In this document: positions 44,372 through 60,387 of the stretch, piece after piece | Position numbering within the stretch: position 1 is the first letter of the stretch | How the letters are laid out: each line of letters starts with the position of its first letter | Assembly: GCA_947044365.1 (NCBI GenBank) | Contig: OX345642.1 | Coordinates: 186,001 to 250,000 of the forward strand | DNA length: 64,000 bases | Origin: Petrosia ficiformis | Lineage: Eukaryota; Porifera; Demospongiae; Haplosclerida; Petrosiidae | Direction of reading: 5' to 3' | Position numbers and translations under genes: made by a program | Notes under the pieces: model-generated | Databases searched by the model: none | Told to the model about the DNA's origin: nothing | What the model saw: only the letters and a program-made list of their open reading frames with translations

Positions 44372-45144
44372 GAGGAGGAATAACTCACCAGTAGTTAGGA
44401 TCATCCATTTTCTTTAGGAATTCATCTAACTATTAGTATAACAACATATATACACACATGTATATTACATACACACACATATAGATATATACACATATAC
44501 CTGATCTCTTTGTGATGGTTTCAGTATCTTTTTCCCATCAAGATCATATCCAATATGAGGATAATCATCATACCACTCAAGAGGAATATTACCAACTGTG
44601 TTACGTAATTCCTATAATGTAATTATAATATTATATGTTAGTATAATACACACACACCTCTTCATCAGATGTATCGGTATATTCAGCATCATCCCATGAT
44701 GTATGTGTTATTAGATCATTATCATATACTGTATCTTCTTCACTTTCATGATCACTTCCCTCATCTTCTGATTTTATCTTCTCATTATCTTCTTCTCCCT
44801 CTTGTGGTTTTATATGATTCTCCTCCTCTTCCTCCTATAATTATTACAAGTTAAGTGTATAAGATAACTAACAAACCTTACCGACTCCTCCCATTCTAAA
44901 TCCTCTTCATCTCCCTCACTCCATTCCTCTTCCTCCTCCTCCTCTTCATCATCTAATGTTATATCTTCGACCTGGAGATTGAGAAACTAATGTTACCATG
45001 GAAACACAATACTCCACTACATCGTAGCAATACTCGTAATGCATTCTCGAAAGAATAATTCTAATTTACATTAAGTTCAAGGTCATTCTTGCTCTCTCCT
45101 TGTCTTTCTTCTTTCTCACGAGTAGACGCAGTTCTCTTAGACAT
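39856..45144 (-). CDS. BOP1: BOP1, ribosome biogenesis WD40 protein
   Basis: BOP1 is the PeBoW-complex subunit needed for 27S/28S-type rRNA processing and 60S assembly in the nucleolus. Mapped exons include 45070-45144, 44882-44971, 44658-44834, 44501-44611, 44389-44429, 44205-44322, 43919-44119, 43636-43743, 43530-43585, 43379-43481, then WD40 exons down to 40663-40733 and 39856-39938. The N-terminus is strongly acidic. The BOP1NT domain shows [40 protein letters not shown] and [12 protein letters not shown] repeats include [40 protein letters not shown] and the final [14 protein letters not shown]. Introns carry TAATGG (41060-41345) and ACATGTACATGT (41590-42290) arrays. Confidence 0.92.
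41590..42290. repeat. acatgtacatgt / TATTATT repeat block in BOP1 introns
   Basis: Self-complementary acatgtacatgt units alternate with tattatt. Both strands therefore give spurious Thr-Cys or His-Val frames. Two sub-blocks, 41600-41755 and 41905-42290, are interrupted by unique sequence. Confidence 0.9.
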
Positions 45145-45260
45145 CTCACTCAAGAGAGCACGTGGAGTTAGTATAACTTTGTATAACATAGTATATCTCA
45201 TGAACCCACGTGGTACTAATAATTAAATATGACCACACCCACTCTGGATCTGAAAGTTGT
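45145..45260. promoter_or_regulatory. divergent BOP1/TIR-gene spacer with two CACGTG E-boxes
   Basis: 116 bp between start codons with cacgtg at 45159-45164 (15 bp from the BOP1 ATG) and again at 45207-45212. BOP1 is a known Myc target in animals. Confidence 0.5.
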
Positions 45261-46417
45261 ATGTATAGTAGTATGGATGAAATAGAAACAGCTCCTGCTG
45301 ACACTACAAGTTCCGATCATTTTCTCCCATCTTCTTTACCTCCTCTTTATCCACTGAGCAGTGGTCTAGTCCATCCTTCCAGTTCTCATCTTCCCATCGA
45401 GACAGGCAAAATGAGGCCAGTGGGTGTAGCTCACCCTGTTAGACAAACACCAAAAGTTACTATGGAAACAAATGATCCTACACAACTTACATTAAAATCA
45501 TTACCAAGTAGAGATATATCCGTTGATAAGGGTTTACAAAATCCTATATCGTTTGACGTTACCCCTGAAAAACCCGAAACAGATATAACCTGCTATTCAA
45601 ACACCATATTTCAAATTAATGATGATTCCAGTAGTATTAGCAATAGTAGTTACGAAATGACCCCTACTCATATATTAGATGAGCCTCACAGGGATGAGGG
45701 TATGTGCTCTCTACCCAGAGGGAAACACTGGCATGTGTTTGTATCTCATAGCACAGCAGATCAACAGTGGGTGAAAGAGAATGTGATAATACCATTAAGA
45801 GATAAACCAGATTATAAAGAAGCTGTTAGCTGTAGTGATTTCATGCCTGACTCTACCAAATACAATGATCAAGCAATACATGATGCTATGACAAAAAGTT
45901 GTGTTATACTATTGTCATTATCTCCAGCTTATATTAATAGTGCAAGGTAAGTGTATTATTATAATTATACATGTACATATTGAAGAGGTGAGAAGTAACC
46001 TTTTATTCACCTCGTGCATTTAGACACCATGCCTTCTCAGTTTGCTGTGGAGAACAAAGATGTTTATGGCTCCAGTACATGTTACTAAGAGTTATCAACC
46101 ACAGTATACTAACTAGAGTATCCCGTAGCAACGTATAATTAACTTCCAGAAAACACCTAGTAATCAATTACATTCCAGTATAATTAATTGACTATCATGT
46201 TTCTTAAATTATTAATCATTATACTACATACAGGTGTCAGAAAGAATGGAAGAATGCTGTAAGATTATCAAATATGGAGACACATACAATAGTTGTAATA
46301 GCTGTATCTGTATGTTCAAGACCTGATATACTTAAAAAATTTCTATATCTGGACTTTATTGATCGTACAAAGAGAGAAGTTGTCTGGAATAAATTGATAC
46401 AAACAATAGGTCTTTAA
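45261..46417 (+). CDS. TIR-domain protein
   Basis: Exons 45261-45946 and 46234-46417; 289 residues. The first ~165 residues are Ser/Thr/Pro-rich and look disordered. The C-terminal half is a TIR domain: HVFVSHSTADQQWVKENVI (box 1), CSDFMPDSTKYNDQAIHDAM, SCVILLSLSPAYINSA, then CQKEWKNAV across the exon junction. The Cys-x-x-Glu at the junction sits where enzymatic TIRs carry the NADase glutamate. It has no transmembrane segment or death domain, so it is a cytosolic adaptor or NAD-consuming enzyme candidate. A Met at 45273 is an alternative start. Stop is TAA at 46415-46417. Confidence 0.8.
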
Positions 46418-46459
46418 TATATATATGTCTTTGAATCTATCTATTTGTCTGTTTGTCAG

Positions 46460-46522
<63 letters not shown>

Positions 46523-46682
46523 TAGATTTTATGGTATCCGAATTAACTTCATTTCAGTTACTAGACTCGTCCAATCGACATGTATCAAGGTTGTTATACT
46601 AAAACACATCTACAATAATTATATATTATATATATGTATCTATCTATCTAGTCCTCCGCAATCTTCTAATCTATCTCAAAAT

Positions 46683-49368
<2,686 letters not shown>

Positions 49369-49866
49369 TCATCTTCTGTTTCATATTTCAAATCATTTTA
49401 TATTTTCAACAATGAAACATTAAAATATCCCACTCTTTCAATTCAATACTCATATCTTCAACAGTAGAGGAATAGAAAATTAATATAACTAATTAAATGA
49501 CTAACAGACACAGACAGTAACCAAAACAGTTACATTTCTTAAAATACTTAGTATAATACTAATCTAGTTGATTGAAGGATGATGTCATTTCAACTCTTCA
49601 CAATTTGAAATAAGATTAAAATTATTATTTTTAGTTTCATATCAACTCCCATATCTCAATGATTTATTTATTTATTTATTTATTTGTTTATTTATTTATT
49701 TATTGTTGATATTACATAAATTCATTGTATATAATTATAATAATTATCATTCATTATTATAATTAATATTAAGTGATGTACTATGACTACTATGTAGTTA
49801 ACATCAAATCATATCTATGTACATAAATATTACATGGTTCATTTTATATTTGAAAAAATATGAAGC
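49369..49866. other. convergent intergenic region RNMT/TOP3B
   Basis: AT-rich 3' flank with a (tttat)n run at 49664-49700. No gene is visible. Confidence 0.6.
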
Positions 49867-52800
49867 TCAAAAATGTCTTCTTCCTCCTCTTCCTCTTCCT
49901 CTCCCTCTCCCTCTCCTTCTTCCTCTCCCACGATGATGATGATGTTGATCACGACCTCTTGATTGTTGGAGTACAAGTGGAGAGAGAATATCATCACATT
50001 GGTAACATCCGATATGTATAGTCTCTCCATCTTGTAATGGAGACACACCCTACAAAGAGATATATATTCTAGCATTGATAGAAACATTCAAAAAAGTAGT
50101 TATATTCATAATAACCATATTGTGATCATGTACTTGTATTTATGATTCCAGTACATACCTTCTTGAAATCTACTTTTAATAAATTAGCATCACATTCTTC
50201 ACATTGCTCATCAGTTCTTTCAATATTATGAGCACCTTCAAAAAATGAAATCACCACGGGACATCTGCAATAGATAGAAGAATAAATAGATTGATAATAT
50301 GATTACAGTAACCTGTTTCTGACCTCACTATGGGGGCAAATACTAATAGATCTTATGATATCATACCTAAGGGTGTTACAACACATTTTCCATTTTGGTC
50401 CAGATGAAGGGTCCAGGAGTAACATACCATCTTCACATGAGGGACAGTGATCAACTGATAACTGGTCTCTACTTTGAGGACAAGAGGAATGAGGACATGT
50501 TGAACAAGTCATATCTTTTTTAGCTCCTGATGGAGGATGATTGTAACAGTATGGACACACTGTAAATGTCTTCAGTGAAAAGAGGAATAGAAGAGGTGTA
50601 TTATGTGAAGGTGAGGATGAGAGAATAGTGGATGAGGTGTATTATGTGAATTAGAAGATGAAGAGATTAGTGGATGAGGTGTAATATGTGAATGAGAAGA
50701 TGAAGAGATTAGTGGATGAGGTGTACTATGTGAAGGAGAGGATGAGAGAGGAATGGATGAAGTGTATTATGTGAAGGAGAAGAGGAGACACAGCAGATGA
50801 GGTACAATACAAATTAGATAGTAAATTACTTTTCCACGAGTTCCGGAGAAAACCACAATTTCAAACTCATCAAGAGGACATTTGATCTCCTTAAAGTGTA
50901 CAATACATATGTTTATAAATACACACATACATATATATTATATATATACCTTATACAGTTTAATAGTTCCCCCTTGAGGAAGGCTATACGTTTGATCACA
51001 ATGTTTACAATGTAGTCTTTGAGGCTTAGCATATATATGTGTCATATAATGATTGCATTTACCACATCTACAGTGGAAAATATTTTAAAAGAAGTGTACT
51101 GATAATTAGAGCATGTTACGTACCTGGACAAAGGTTTGCTTACACTCGCAACTGAAGAGAAGGTAGCTTCAAATAATTCATTCATTGCTTCTATATGATC
51201 TCGAAAATATATAAACTTCTTCTTGAAATTGTCAAGTGTGTGATCAAGAATCTGACTGTAATCAGCCTAGATAACATAGGGGTGTGGCTTAATGGATGTA
51301 CTAATGGATGCATTAATGGATGTATTAATAGATGTACTAATGGATGTACTAATGGATGTACTAATGGATGTACTAATGGATGTACTAATGGATGTACTAA
51401 TGGATGTACTAATGGATGTACTAATGGATGTACTAATGGATGTATTAATGGATGTACTAATGGATGTACTAATGATGCATTAATGGATGTATTAATGGAT
51501 GTACTAATGGATGTACTAATGGATGTACTAATGGATGTACTAATGGATGTACTAATGGATGTATTAATGGATGTACTAATGGATGTACTAATGGATGTAT
51601 TAATGGATGTACTAATGGATGTACTAATGGATGTACTAATGGATGTACTAATGGATGTACTAATGGATGTACTAATGGATGTACTAATGGATGTACTAAT
51701 GGATGTATTAATGGATGTACTAATGGATGTACTAATGATGCATTAATGGATGTATTAATGGATGTACTAATGGATGTACTAATGGATGTACTAATGGATG
51801 TACTAATGGATGCATTAATGGATGCATTAATGGATGTATTAATGGATGTACTAATGGATGTACTAATGGATGTACTAATGAATGTACTAATGGATGTACT
51901 AATGGATGTATTAATGGATGTACTAATGATGTACTAATGGATGTACTAATGGATGTATTAATGGATGTATTAATGGATGTACTAATGATGTACTAATGGA
52001 TGTACTAATGGATGTACTAATGGATGTATTAATGGATGTACTAATGATGTACTAATGGATGTACTAATGGATGTATTAATGGATGTACTAATGGATGTAC
52101 TAATGGATGTATTAATGGATGTATTAATGGATGTACTAATGATGTACTAATGGATGTACTAATGGATGTACTAATGGATGTATTAATGGATGTACTAATG
52201 ATGTACTAATTAATGTACTAATGATGTACTAATGGATGTACTAATGGATGTATTAATGGATGTACTAATGGATGTACTAATGGATGTACTAATGGATGTA
52301 CTAATGGATGTACTAATGGATGTACTAATGGATGTACTAATGGATGTACTAATGGATGTATTAATGGATGTACTAATGGATGTACTAATGGATGTATTAA
52401 TGGATGTACTAATGGATGTACTAATGGATGTACTAATGGATGTACTAATGGATGTACTAATGGATGTACTAATGGATGTATTAATGGATGTACTAATGAT
52501 GTACTAATTAATGTACTAATGATGTACTAATGGATGTACTAATGGATGTATTAATGGATGTACTAATGGATGTACTAATGGATGTACTAATGGATGTACT
52601 AATGGATGTACTAATGGATGTACTAATGGATGTACTAATGGATGTATTAATGGATGTACTAATGGATGTACTAATGGATGTATTAATGGATGTACTAATG
52701 GATGTACTAATGGATGTACTAATGGATGTACTAATGGATGTACTAATGGATGTACTAATGGATGTATTAATGGATGTACTAATGATGTACTAATTAATGT

Positions 52801-55372
52801 ACTAATGATGTACTAATGGATGTACTAATGGATGTATTAATGGATGTACTAATGGATGTACTAATGGATGTACTAATGGATGTACTAATGGATGTACTAA
52901 TGGATGTATTAATGGATGTACTAATGGATGTACTAATGGATGTATTAATGGATGTACTAATGGATGTACTAATGGATGTACTAATGGATGTACTAATGGA
53001 TGTACTAATGGATGTACTAATGGATGTACTAATGGATGTACTAATGGATGTACTAATGGATGTACTAATGGATGTACTAATGGATGTACTAATGGATGTA
53101 CTAATGGATGTACTAATGGATGTACTAATGGATGTACTAATGGATGTACTAATGGATGTACTAATGGATGTACTAATGGATGTACTAATGATGTACTAAT
53201 GAATGTACTAATGATGTACTAATGGATGTACTAATGGATGTATTAATCGATGTACTAATGATGTACTAATGGATGTACTAATGATGTACTAATGGATGGA
53301 TGTATTAATAGAAGTGCTCACCTTCCCTTTAGCAATGAGGTTAAGTTGTTCTTCAATATTTGATCTCATTGTGGGTTCAACTAATTCAGGATCAATCTAA
53401 GGGGGTGTTGCACTTCAATACAGACAAAGTGAGGAACTCACCTTCTGATATCCATGCACTAGAACAATACCTAATTGAGTAGGAATGAGTCTCCGCCCAC
53501 TATCAACATGAACATAATTACGAGAACTAATATTTTCAATATGTACAGGAATACTGGCATCCTAATTAGGAATGAGAAATGAAGGGGCAAAAGATAGGAA
53601 ATGAGGAACTTACTGTTCCAATCCCATGATGTTCCATTAGACTAATTAATTCACTCTCAGTTAAATATCCAGGGGGTGTGGTTAAGTGTTCTGATATACC
53701 TAACTATTAACACAATGATGAGTAAACCCCTGTAATTACAATACATATTAAAATACCTTAATAACATTCCACGTTTGTCCTTTAGTAAATTCATTGCTTG
53801 TTTCAATATTATTTCCTATTGCATGCCATGTTTGTATAGCAGTGAATCCAGGATCAATTAGAGTATTTCCAGACCAACTAAATATCTCATTACCCAGGTT
53901 AAAACATACTTCAGTTTGTTTGTATTTACAATCAGGATATAGCTAGAGGTAAGATAATCATGTTGAGTTGAGAGTAACCTCATTATAGATTCATGAAACA
54001 TTGCTATGTACATGAGGCTTCTTGTGTGCATGTATAGTGCAACTGTGTTGTATTTATAATTGAACCATTAGTAGTATCAAAAACTATGAATATATAATGA
54101 GCTCAGCTTCAACTCATGTGTGCATTGAAAACTATGAATATATAATGAGATTGGGTTCAACTCAAAGTGATTCTACTTCAGATTATTCTCTCACAGAAGC
54201 TAGGAAATGACGAGTCACCATATCATATATTTTCCATTCTACATCTCTCAATTGATCTCTAGTGACACTCTTCATAGGGGTAATAGGTGGATGATCACCT
54301 ACATCTTGACCTCCACTATATAATAGATGAGAGATGAGGAATCAGTAGTATATAGCACTATGTTACCCTGGGGGTTTGATTTTTCCATCAAGAATAAAAG
54401 ATGCATATTCATGAAACTCTGGGTTTTTCTTGAGTTCTGTTAAGATTGGACGAAACTCAAAATCAGGTGGATATTTGGTGGTTTCAGTTCGAGGATAACT
54501 GATATAACCCTGGAATGGGAATGAGGGCAACACACATACATAATATATGTATGTATAATTATATACATAATTAAGTTTATATTAATACTTACAAACATAC
54601 ATATATACATATACTTGGACACACAAAAACATACATACACACATAAATAGATACATAGATATATATGCATATACACATACGTAGATACATGTATATATAT
54701 ATGCATACATATCCAATTTGTAATTATTAAGCAATGATTATCATTAACCTCTGTGTATAGTCTCTCGGCAATATCCATTGCCTGTTTAGGACTCAAATGA
54801 AGTCTTAAAGAACATGACCTCAAGAGTTCAACAGTATGAAGAGCTGACGGAGGAGATTTGGAACGAGGCTTTTCAGTCACGGAATCAACACTGTAAATAT
54901 ACAATTATAATAAAAGGGGTGTGGTTACTATAATTTAAAATGGGTGTGGTCTGTATATAACCTTGTTGTTTTAATCCCTTCTATTGTTGAATAGAATACT
55001 TGTATCACTTCATGATCAAATATTCTCTCCCGTCCCCATGATAAACTAAGTGATGTCGCTGATAACTGTACCTAATTACACAATTATACATAATTAATAT
55101 TGAATTATTGTAATTGTACATACGATTTCAAAAAGAAATATTTTCTAATGCAATATTTTCTTACTTTACAATCCATTTTCCAATATTTCTCAGGTTTAAA
55201 TTGTTGTATCTCATCGTGTCTTTGTACACAGAAGCCAAGAGTAGGGGTTTGACATGGACCATATGATATTACACTGTTATTAAGACCAGAGTATTCTGAC
55301 TGGATTGATAAATAGATAGAATGGATAGATAGATCATGAATGAACGAGTGTGAAGCGAAAGATTGACATACG

Positions 55373-55419
<47 letters not shown>

Positions 55420-56279
55420 ATGGGATAGATAGATATGATTTATTAAATCCAGTACTTGAAATAATTTAGTTTGAAACCGAGTGAATGAACATCCAATCCT
55501 AAGATCGAGTTCTTGTCTTGCATCCACAGACCGAGCCTCATTCCAGTTTGGAAGTATCAGATTATTGAATGCAGTGATTACTGCTCCCTCAGTAATTGAA
55601 GAGAATTTAGCTCTTAAAATATTCTAGAAAGAAATCTTTGTAGAGATCTGCGAGTCACAAGACAGGTCATGTGATACTTACAGGTTTGTCATATGACCTA
55701 GGAGGTTTCATTACAGGTTGTACTTCATTGATAACCTGAGATAATAATTAAAAACCACACCCACATGTCATGTGATTACATACCTCAAAACAGATATTTT
55801 CTCCTTCTTTATCACAATCTAACCATAGAATCAAATATTCAATACCTCTACCCTATAAGGAGAGAGGTAGAACAGACATTAGGTGGAGAGGATGCACTAC
55901 GTACTTCTTGTTGTAAAAAGTGACATATGTGTAGTTTGGGCATGGCTTCTTTCTTCATTGTAGTCGCTTCATAGAGTTCTACCTAATTAAATATTTATTA
56001 CATATATTAATTAACAAGTAATTAATATACCGGATCTGTTTGATCCCAATTGTTGTATTTTGGAAGAAAATCAAGTGACATCACGTGACCACATACTGAT
56101 GTCATCTTGAATCGAGCTCCGATTGGTCGTCCTCCTTTAATGGGAAGGTTACTCTCAAATTCATACACATCACAAGCACTACATGATGATTTACGACGTT
56201 TACAAGTCTTGTGTGAGAGAATCTCTGCAAGAGAACGAGCCAGAGATGGCTTCTCAGCAACCATTAGTACTACCACCAT
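49867..56279 (-). CDS. TOP3B: TOP3B, type IA DNA/RNA topoisomerase III beta
   Basis: Type IA topoisomerase that passes single strands of DNA or RNA and works with TDRD3. The start [20 protein letters not shown] (56279) is the TOPRIM motif. Mapped exons include 56031-56279, 55905-55982, 55784-55852 ([16 protein letters not shown], the Mg-binding acidic motif), 55682-55735, 55456-55623, 55165-55299 ([14 protein letters not shown] with the active-site Tyr), and 54748-54893. C-terminal exons hold Cys-rich zinc ribbons ([28 protein letters not shown]) at 50303-50560. The last exon ends in an Arg/Gly-rich tail after [13 protein letters not shown], like the RGG box used for RNA binding. One intron is a 2-kb 12-bp satellite. 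Start is 65 bp from the divergent RABGGTA start. Confidence 0.93.
51289..53310. repeat. 12-bp satellite array (~165 units) in a TOP3B intron
   Basis: Unit ggatgtactaat, with gtatta and gatgat variants and occasional 9-bp units. Longer blocks of about 286 bp repeat nearly verbatim (e.g. from 52220, 52506 and 52792), showing higher-order structure. The Met-Asp-Val-Leu frames across it are artefacts. It lies between exons ending LNLIAKGK and starting [14 protein letters not shown]. Confidence 0.95.
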
Positions 56280-56344
56280 GGTGGGGTTTTGCAAGACACT
56301 TGAAGACAGGGGGAGTGGCTATGCAACACGTGGGTGTATGAAAA
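56280..56344. promoter_or_regulatory. 65-bp divergent TOP3B/RABGGTA spacer
   Basis: Very compact spacer with one CACGTG E-box at 56327-56332. Confidence 0.4.
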
Positions 56345-57386
56345 ATGGTGAGATGTAAGTATTAATAAGTTCTCTGATAACATTTTTTTGTTTTAGCATG
56401 GTAGATTGAAGGTACGTACCAGTGAGGAACAAGCTGAGGCAAAGAGAAGAGATAAAGAGAAGAAAGTAAAATGGTACAGACAAACAACAACTAAGATATT
56501 TAACAAGGTAATATTTTAATCGTCTCACATGATTGTCACATGATTGCTATATCACTATAGCGTGCTCTTGGAGAGAAGGATGATGAGTTGCTGAAACTAA
56601 CAGGAGAGGTTCTCCTTGAGAACTCTGATCTGTCTACGATGTGGATTATACGACGAGAGATCATTGAGATACGCCTACCTACATTGTAAGCATGGACACA
56701 CCCATCAATTAATTAAGACTTTACGTAGATCATATGATTAGGAAGCGGCAAAAGCATTAAGATATAAGATCTCTTTGCATGTAGGGTTAGAGGTCTGCAT
56801 TAGCAATGTGCAAAGGGTCAAAGGTCATAGGATGATAGAGTCATAGTATACATGTATATGTATTATATTTCATCAATCAGATCAGATGATGTAACTGAAT
56901 TTTGTCAAAACGAACTAGCTCTATTGGAAAGATGTTTGAGATCAAACCCAAAGGCATATTGTATTTGGGTACATAGACAATGGATAATGGACCACACCCC
57001 TAATCCTAATTGGGATCAAGAGAAACGTCTTTGTGATCTCTTCTTGAGTTATGATGAGAGAAATTGTGAGATATGAGAGAGAGGGGGGACGGGTGGGGAT
57101 AGGACAACGGTGAGTCATCTTTTATTTCCTCTTATAGTTCATTGTTGGGATTATAGAAGATATGTTGTAAAGAAAGCTCAAATATCAGTTGATGAAGAAT
57201 TTGCATTCTCTACTGAAAAGATTGCTACTAATTTTTCAAATTATTCTGCTTGGCATTATCGTAGTAAACTCCTTCCATTAGTTCATCCATCAACAAATGA
57301 AGAGGGTAATATTGACTCTGATGCTATGCAAAGAGGTTAGCAATAGCCTATTTATTAGTCTGTTTATCTATCTTTCTGTTCACATG

Positions 57387-57431
<45 letters not shown>

Positions 57432-57823
57432 GTCCACTGTCAGTCTGTATATGCATTCTGTATATGCATATATCTAATCTTTTCATACATAGAGTATGAG
57501 TTGGTACAGAATGCATTTTATACTGACCCTAGTGATCAGAGTGCTTGGTTTTATCACAAGTGGTTGCTAGGGAGGGGTAAGTTATGTATATTATAATAAC
57601 TATATTAATAACTATTAATAATTATTATTAGGAAAGAAGTCGTTAGCTATTGGATGTGGTTTGATTCAAAGGGAACACACTACCTGTGTACATGTTGCAT
57701 TTAATCAACCAGTCTTAGTATGTTAATATCTGTACTTAATTATGTATGTACATATGTACATGATGATGTACACGTACATATATGTACATGTACAGGACTA
57801 ATATATGTACATATGTTATCTGA

Positions 57824-57859
<36 letters not shown>

Positions 57860-59756
57860 CAGACAAACACCTGAGACAATGGAAAAATGAAAAATGAGAG
57901 TTGCCTCAGGTGGGATGTACAGGACTAATATATGTACATGTACATGACTAATATATGTACATGTACATGAATAATATAATTATGTACGTGTACATGACTA
58001 TAATATGTACATGTACAGGACTAATATATGTACATGTATGTACATGTACATGACTAATATATGTACATGTACAGAACTAATATATGTACATGTACAGAAC
58101 TAATATATGTACATGTACAGGACTAATATATGTACATGTACATGACTAATATATGTACATGTACATGACTAATATATGTACATGTACATGAATAATATAA
58201 TTATGTACGTGTACATGACTATAATATGTACATGTACAGGACTAATATATGTACATGTACAGAACTAATATATACACATAATTATAACTGTATATGTACA
58301 TGAATACATATTAATCATGATAATTCATTTATTCATTATCAGCCTACAGCTAAACATCCTATTGTTGTATTGGTTAACAATACTCCAGTTATACAAGTTA
58401 CTAAATCTGATTGGCCAAAGTCACTCTGGTCATGTGATCTTCTGATATCAGATAGAGAGAATGTTAGTATCAAAGTGAAACTAGAAGAGATATCATTTGA
58501 ACTTACTCTTAAAGAAGGTGTGTTGTGTGTTAATTTAATATAATTATAAAATTACTTTATTTAGGAGAAAAAGAAGTGTGGTTTATAAATGATGTGGAGA
58601 GTATATTCCAAGTGATGTTGACATCTGCCTCTCCTGAAATATTAACCTCTGAACTGATAATGTGTAGAGAATTACTACAACTAGAACCAGATAATAAATG
58701 TGAGTTAATGAATAATATATTGTGTTTAAAATACATTTGAGACTAAATAATGATATAGTTCATCTTGACAACTGGTATGAACACATAATGACAGACATTT
58801 TAATATATAATTTTCTTCAGGGTGTTTGCTGAGCACATTACAATTATTAGAAGCTATTGATCCAATGTTACATCATGTGGAAATACTAAACCTGTTTGAT
58901 AAACTGGTTAGTACTGATCCTTATCGTAAAGGGTACTACCTGGATCTCAGTGAGTCATTGGTACAGTAGACTATGTATGTATGTATGTATATGTATGTAT
59001 TTGTGTATGTATGTATGTATGTATGTATGTATGTATGTATGTATGTATGTATGTATGTATGTATGTATGTATGTATGTATGTATGTATGTATGTATGTAT
59101 GTTCGTATGTGTGTATGTATGTATGTATGTATGTATGTGTGTATATATATATGTATGCATGCATGTAGTGTATACATTATATATTATCATGATGTTTTCA
59201 TTCCAGGAAGTAGACATGCAATTGGATTCATATTAAGAGAACATTTAATGAACTTTGACCCCACTCGCCCCTTAGATCTGTCAGATAAGGTATTTATAAT
59301 CTTTTCTCATAATGATATAATAATCGCACCATTATAGGGCCTGACACATTTAGACTACACAGAGTATATGATAATGCATAAACACATAAATCTCCGTAGC
59401 AACCAAATTAGATCGGAGTCACTACAGGGACTGGTGAATTTTAAAAGTGTTCAGACCCTTATATTGGATAATAACAGTTTGAAAGAAATTCCGCCTAGTC
59501 TTAATGAATTAACAGTATTATCTTCCTTGTCTCTGGATAATAATGGTAATAATTAATTATAATTATTAATTTAGGAATTGACACACTGTATTTATCATCA
59601 TCTTCAGATATTAGGAACATGGAATCATTTTCTCTACTGAAAGGTATGAGATCACTCAAGAAGATATCTATTAGAGGAAATCCAGTTTGTGAAATACATA
59701 ATTTTGTGGATTTAATGAAAACATACTTTATAAATATTGAAAATGTAGAATTTTGA
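56345..59756 (+). CDS. RABGGTA: RABGGTA, Rab geranylgeranyltransferase alpha subunit
   Basis: The alpha subunit pairs with RABGGTB and the Rab escort protein to geranylgeranylate Rab C-terminal cysteines. The first coding exon is just ATG (56345-56347), joined to 56397-56507 ([20 protein letters not shown]). Next exons: 56561-56685, 56881-57065, 57138-57335, 57493-57576, 57632-57717, then 58343 onward to the stop at 59754-59756. Prenyltransferase alpha repeats are clear: [66 protein letters not shown]. They are followed by a C2-like insert, [20 protein letters not shown], and C-terminal leucine-rich repeats ([18 protein letters not shown]). Introns contain CTAT, ACATGTACATGT and GTAT arrays. 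Confidence 0.94.
57730..58270. repeat. tatgtacatgtacatgacta-type repeat plus GAAA run in a RABGGTA intron
   Basis: About 20 copies of a ~22-bp unit containing the self-complementary tgtacatgtaca, preceded by (gaaa)n at 57822-57858. Confidence 0.88.
58973..59160. repeat. GTAT microsatellite in a RABGGTA intron
   Basis: Near-pure gtat array of about 190 bp. The flanking exon codes for the junction region between the C2-like and LRR parts. Confidence 0.95.
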
Positions 59757-60387
59757 TTTTATGTTTTTATGATGAATCATTGATAATGGTACTTTTATGA
59801 GATTAATATGTTCTGATTAAACTATACCCAGTATGAGGCTAATATTCATGCATCAGTGATGTGTTCTGATTAGCCTCATACCCATGCTCCTCCTCAGTAT
59901 GAGGTTCATGCATCAGTGATGTGTTCTAATTAGCCTCATACCCTCCTCAGTATGAGGCTAATGTTCACACATCAGTGATGTGTTCTGATTAGCCTCATAC
60001 CCATGCTCCTCCTCAGTATGAGGTTCATGCATCAGTGATGTGTTCTGATTAGCCTCATACCCATGCTCCTCCTCAGTATGAGGCTAATGTTCACACATCA
60101 GTGATGTGTTCTGATTAGCCTCATACCCATGCTCCTCTTCAGTATGAGGTTAATATTCAGTGATAATACATTGGTGATGTATGTTCTTAATAGCCTCAAA
60201 CCCATACTTCTCAGTATGAGGTTAATATTCATATTATGACTGTTTACAGCTTTTAGCTGACGAAATGTAAATAAATATTATAAAACACTTTATGATTAAC
60301 ATATTAATTAAACACAATTAATGTAAATAATAATGTTTCTGATATCAAACATCATTATGATATTGGATAATTAATAAGGGGGTGTGG
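59757..60387. repeat. intergenic minisatellite with palindromic units, 3' of RABGGTA
   Basis: Roughly seven units of 45-66 bp (59825-60235), each containing agtatgaggctaat and, downstream, the complement attagcctcatac. Every unit could fold into a stem. The remainder is AT-rich with no gene. Confidence 0.85.

Noticed and set aside
51195..53199. Long Met-Asp-Val-Leu repeat proteins
   Set aside because: A 12-bp satellite read in a stop-free frame; it lies in a TOP3B intron on the opposite strand.
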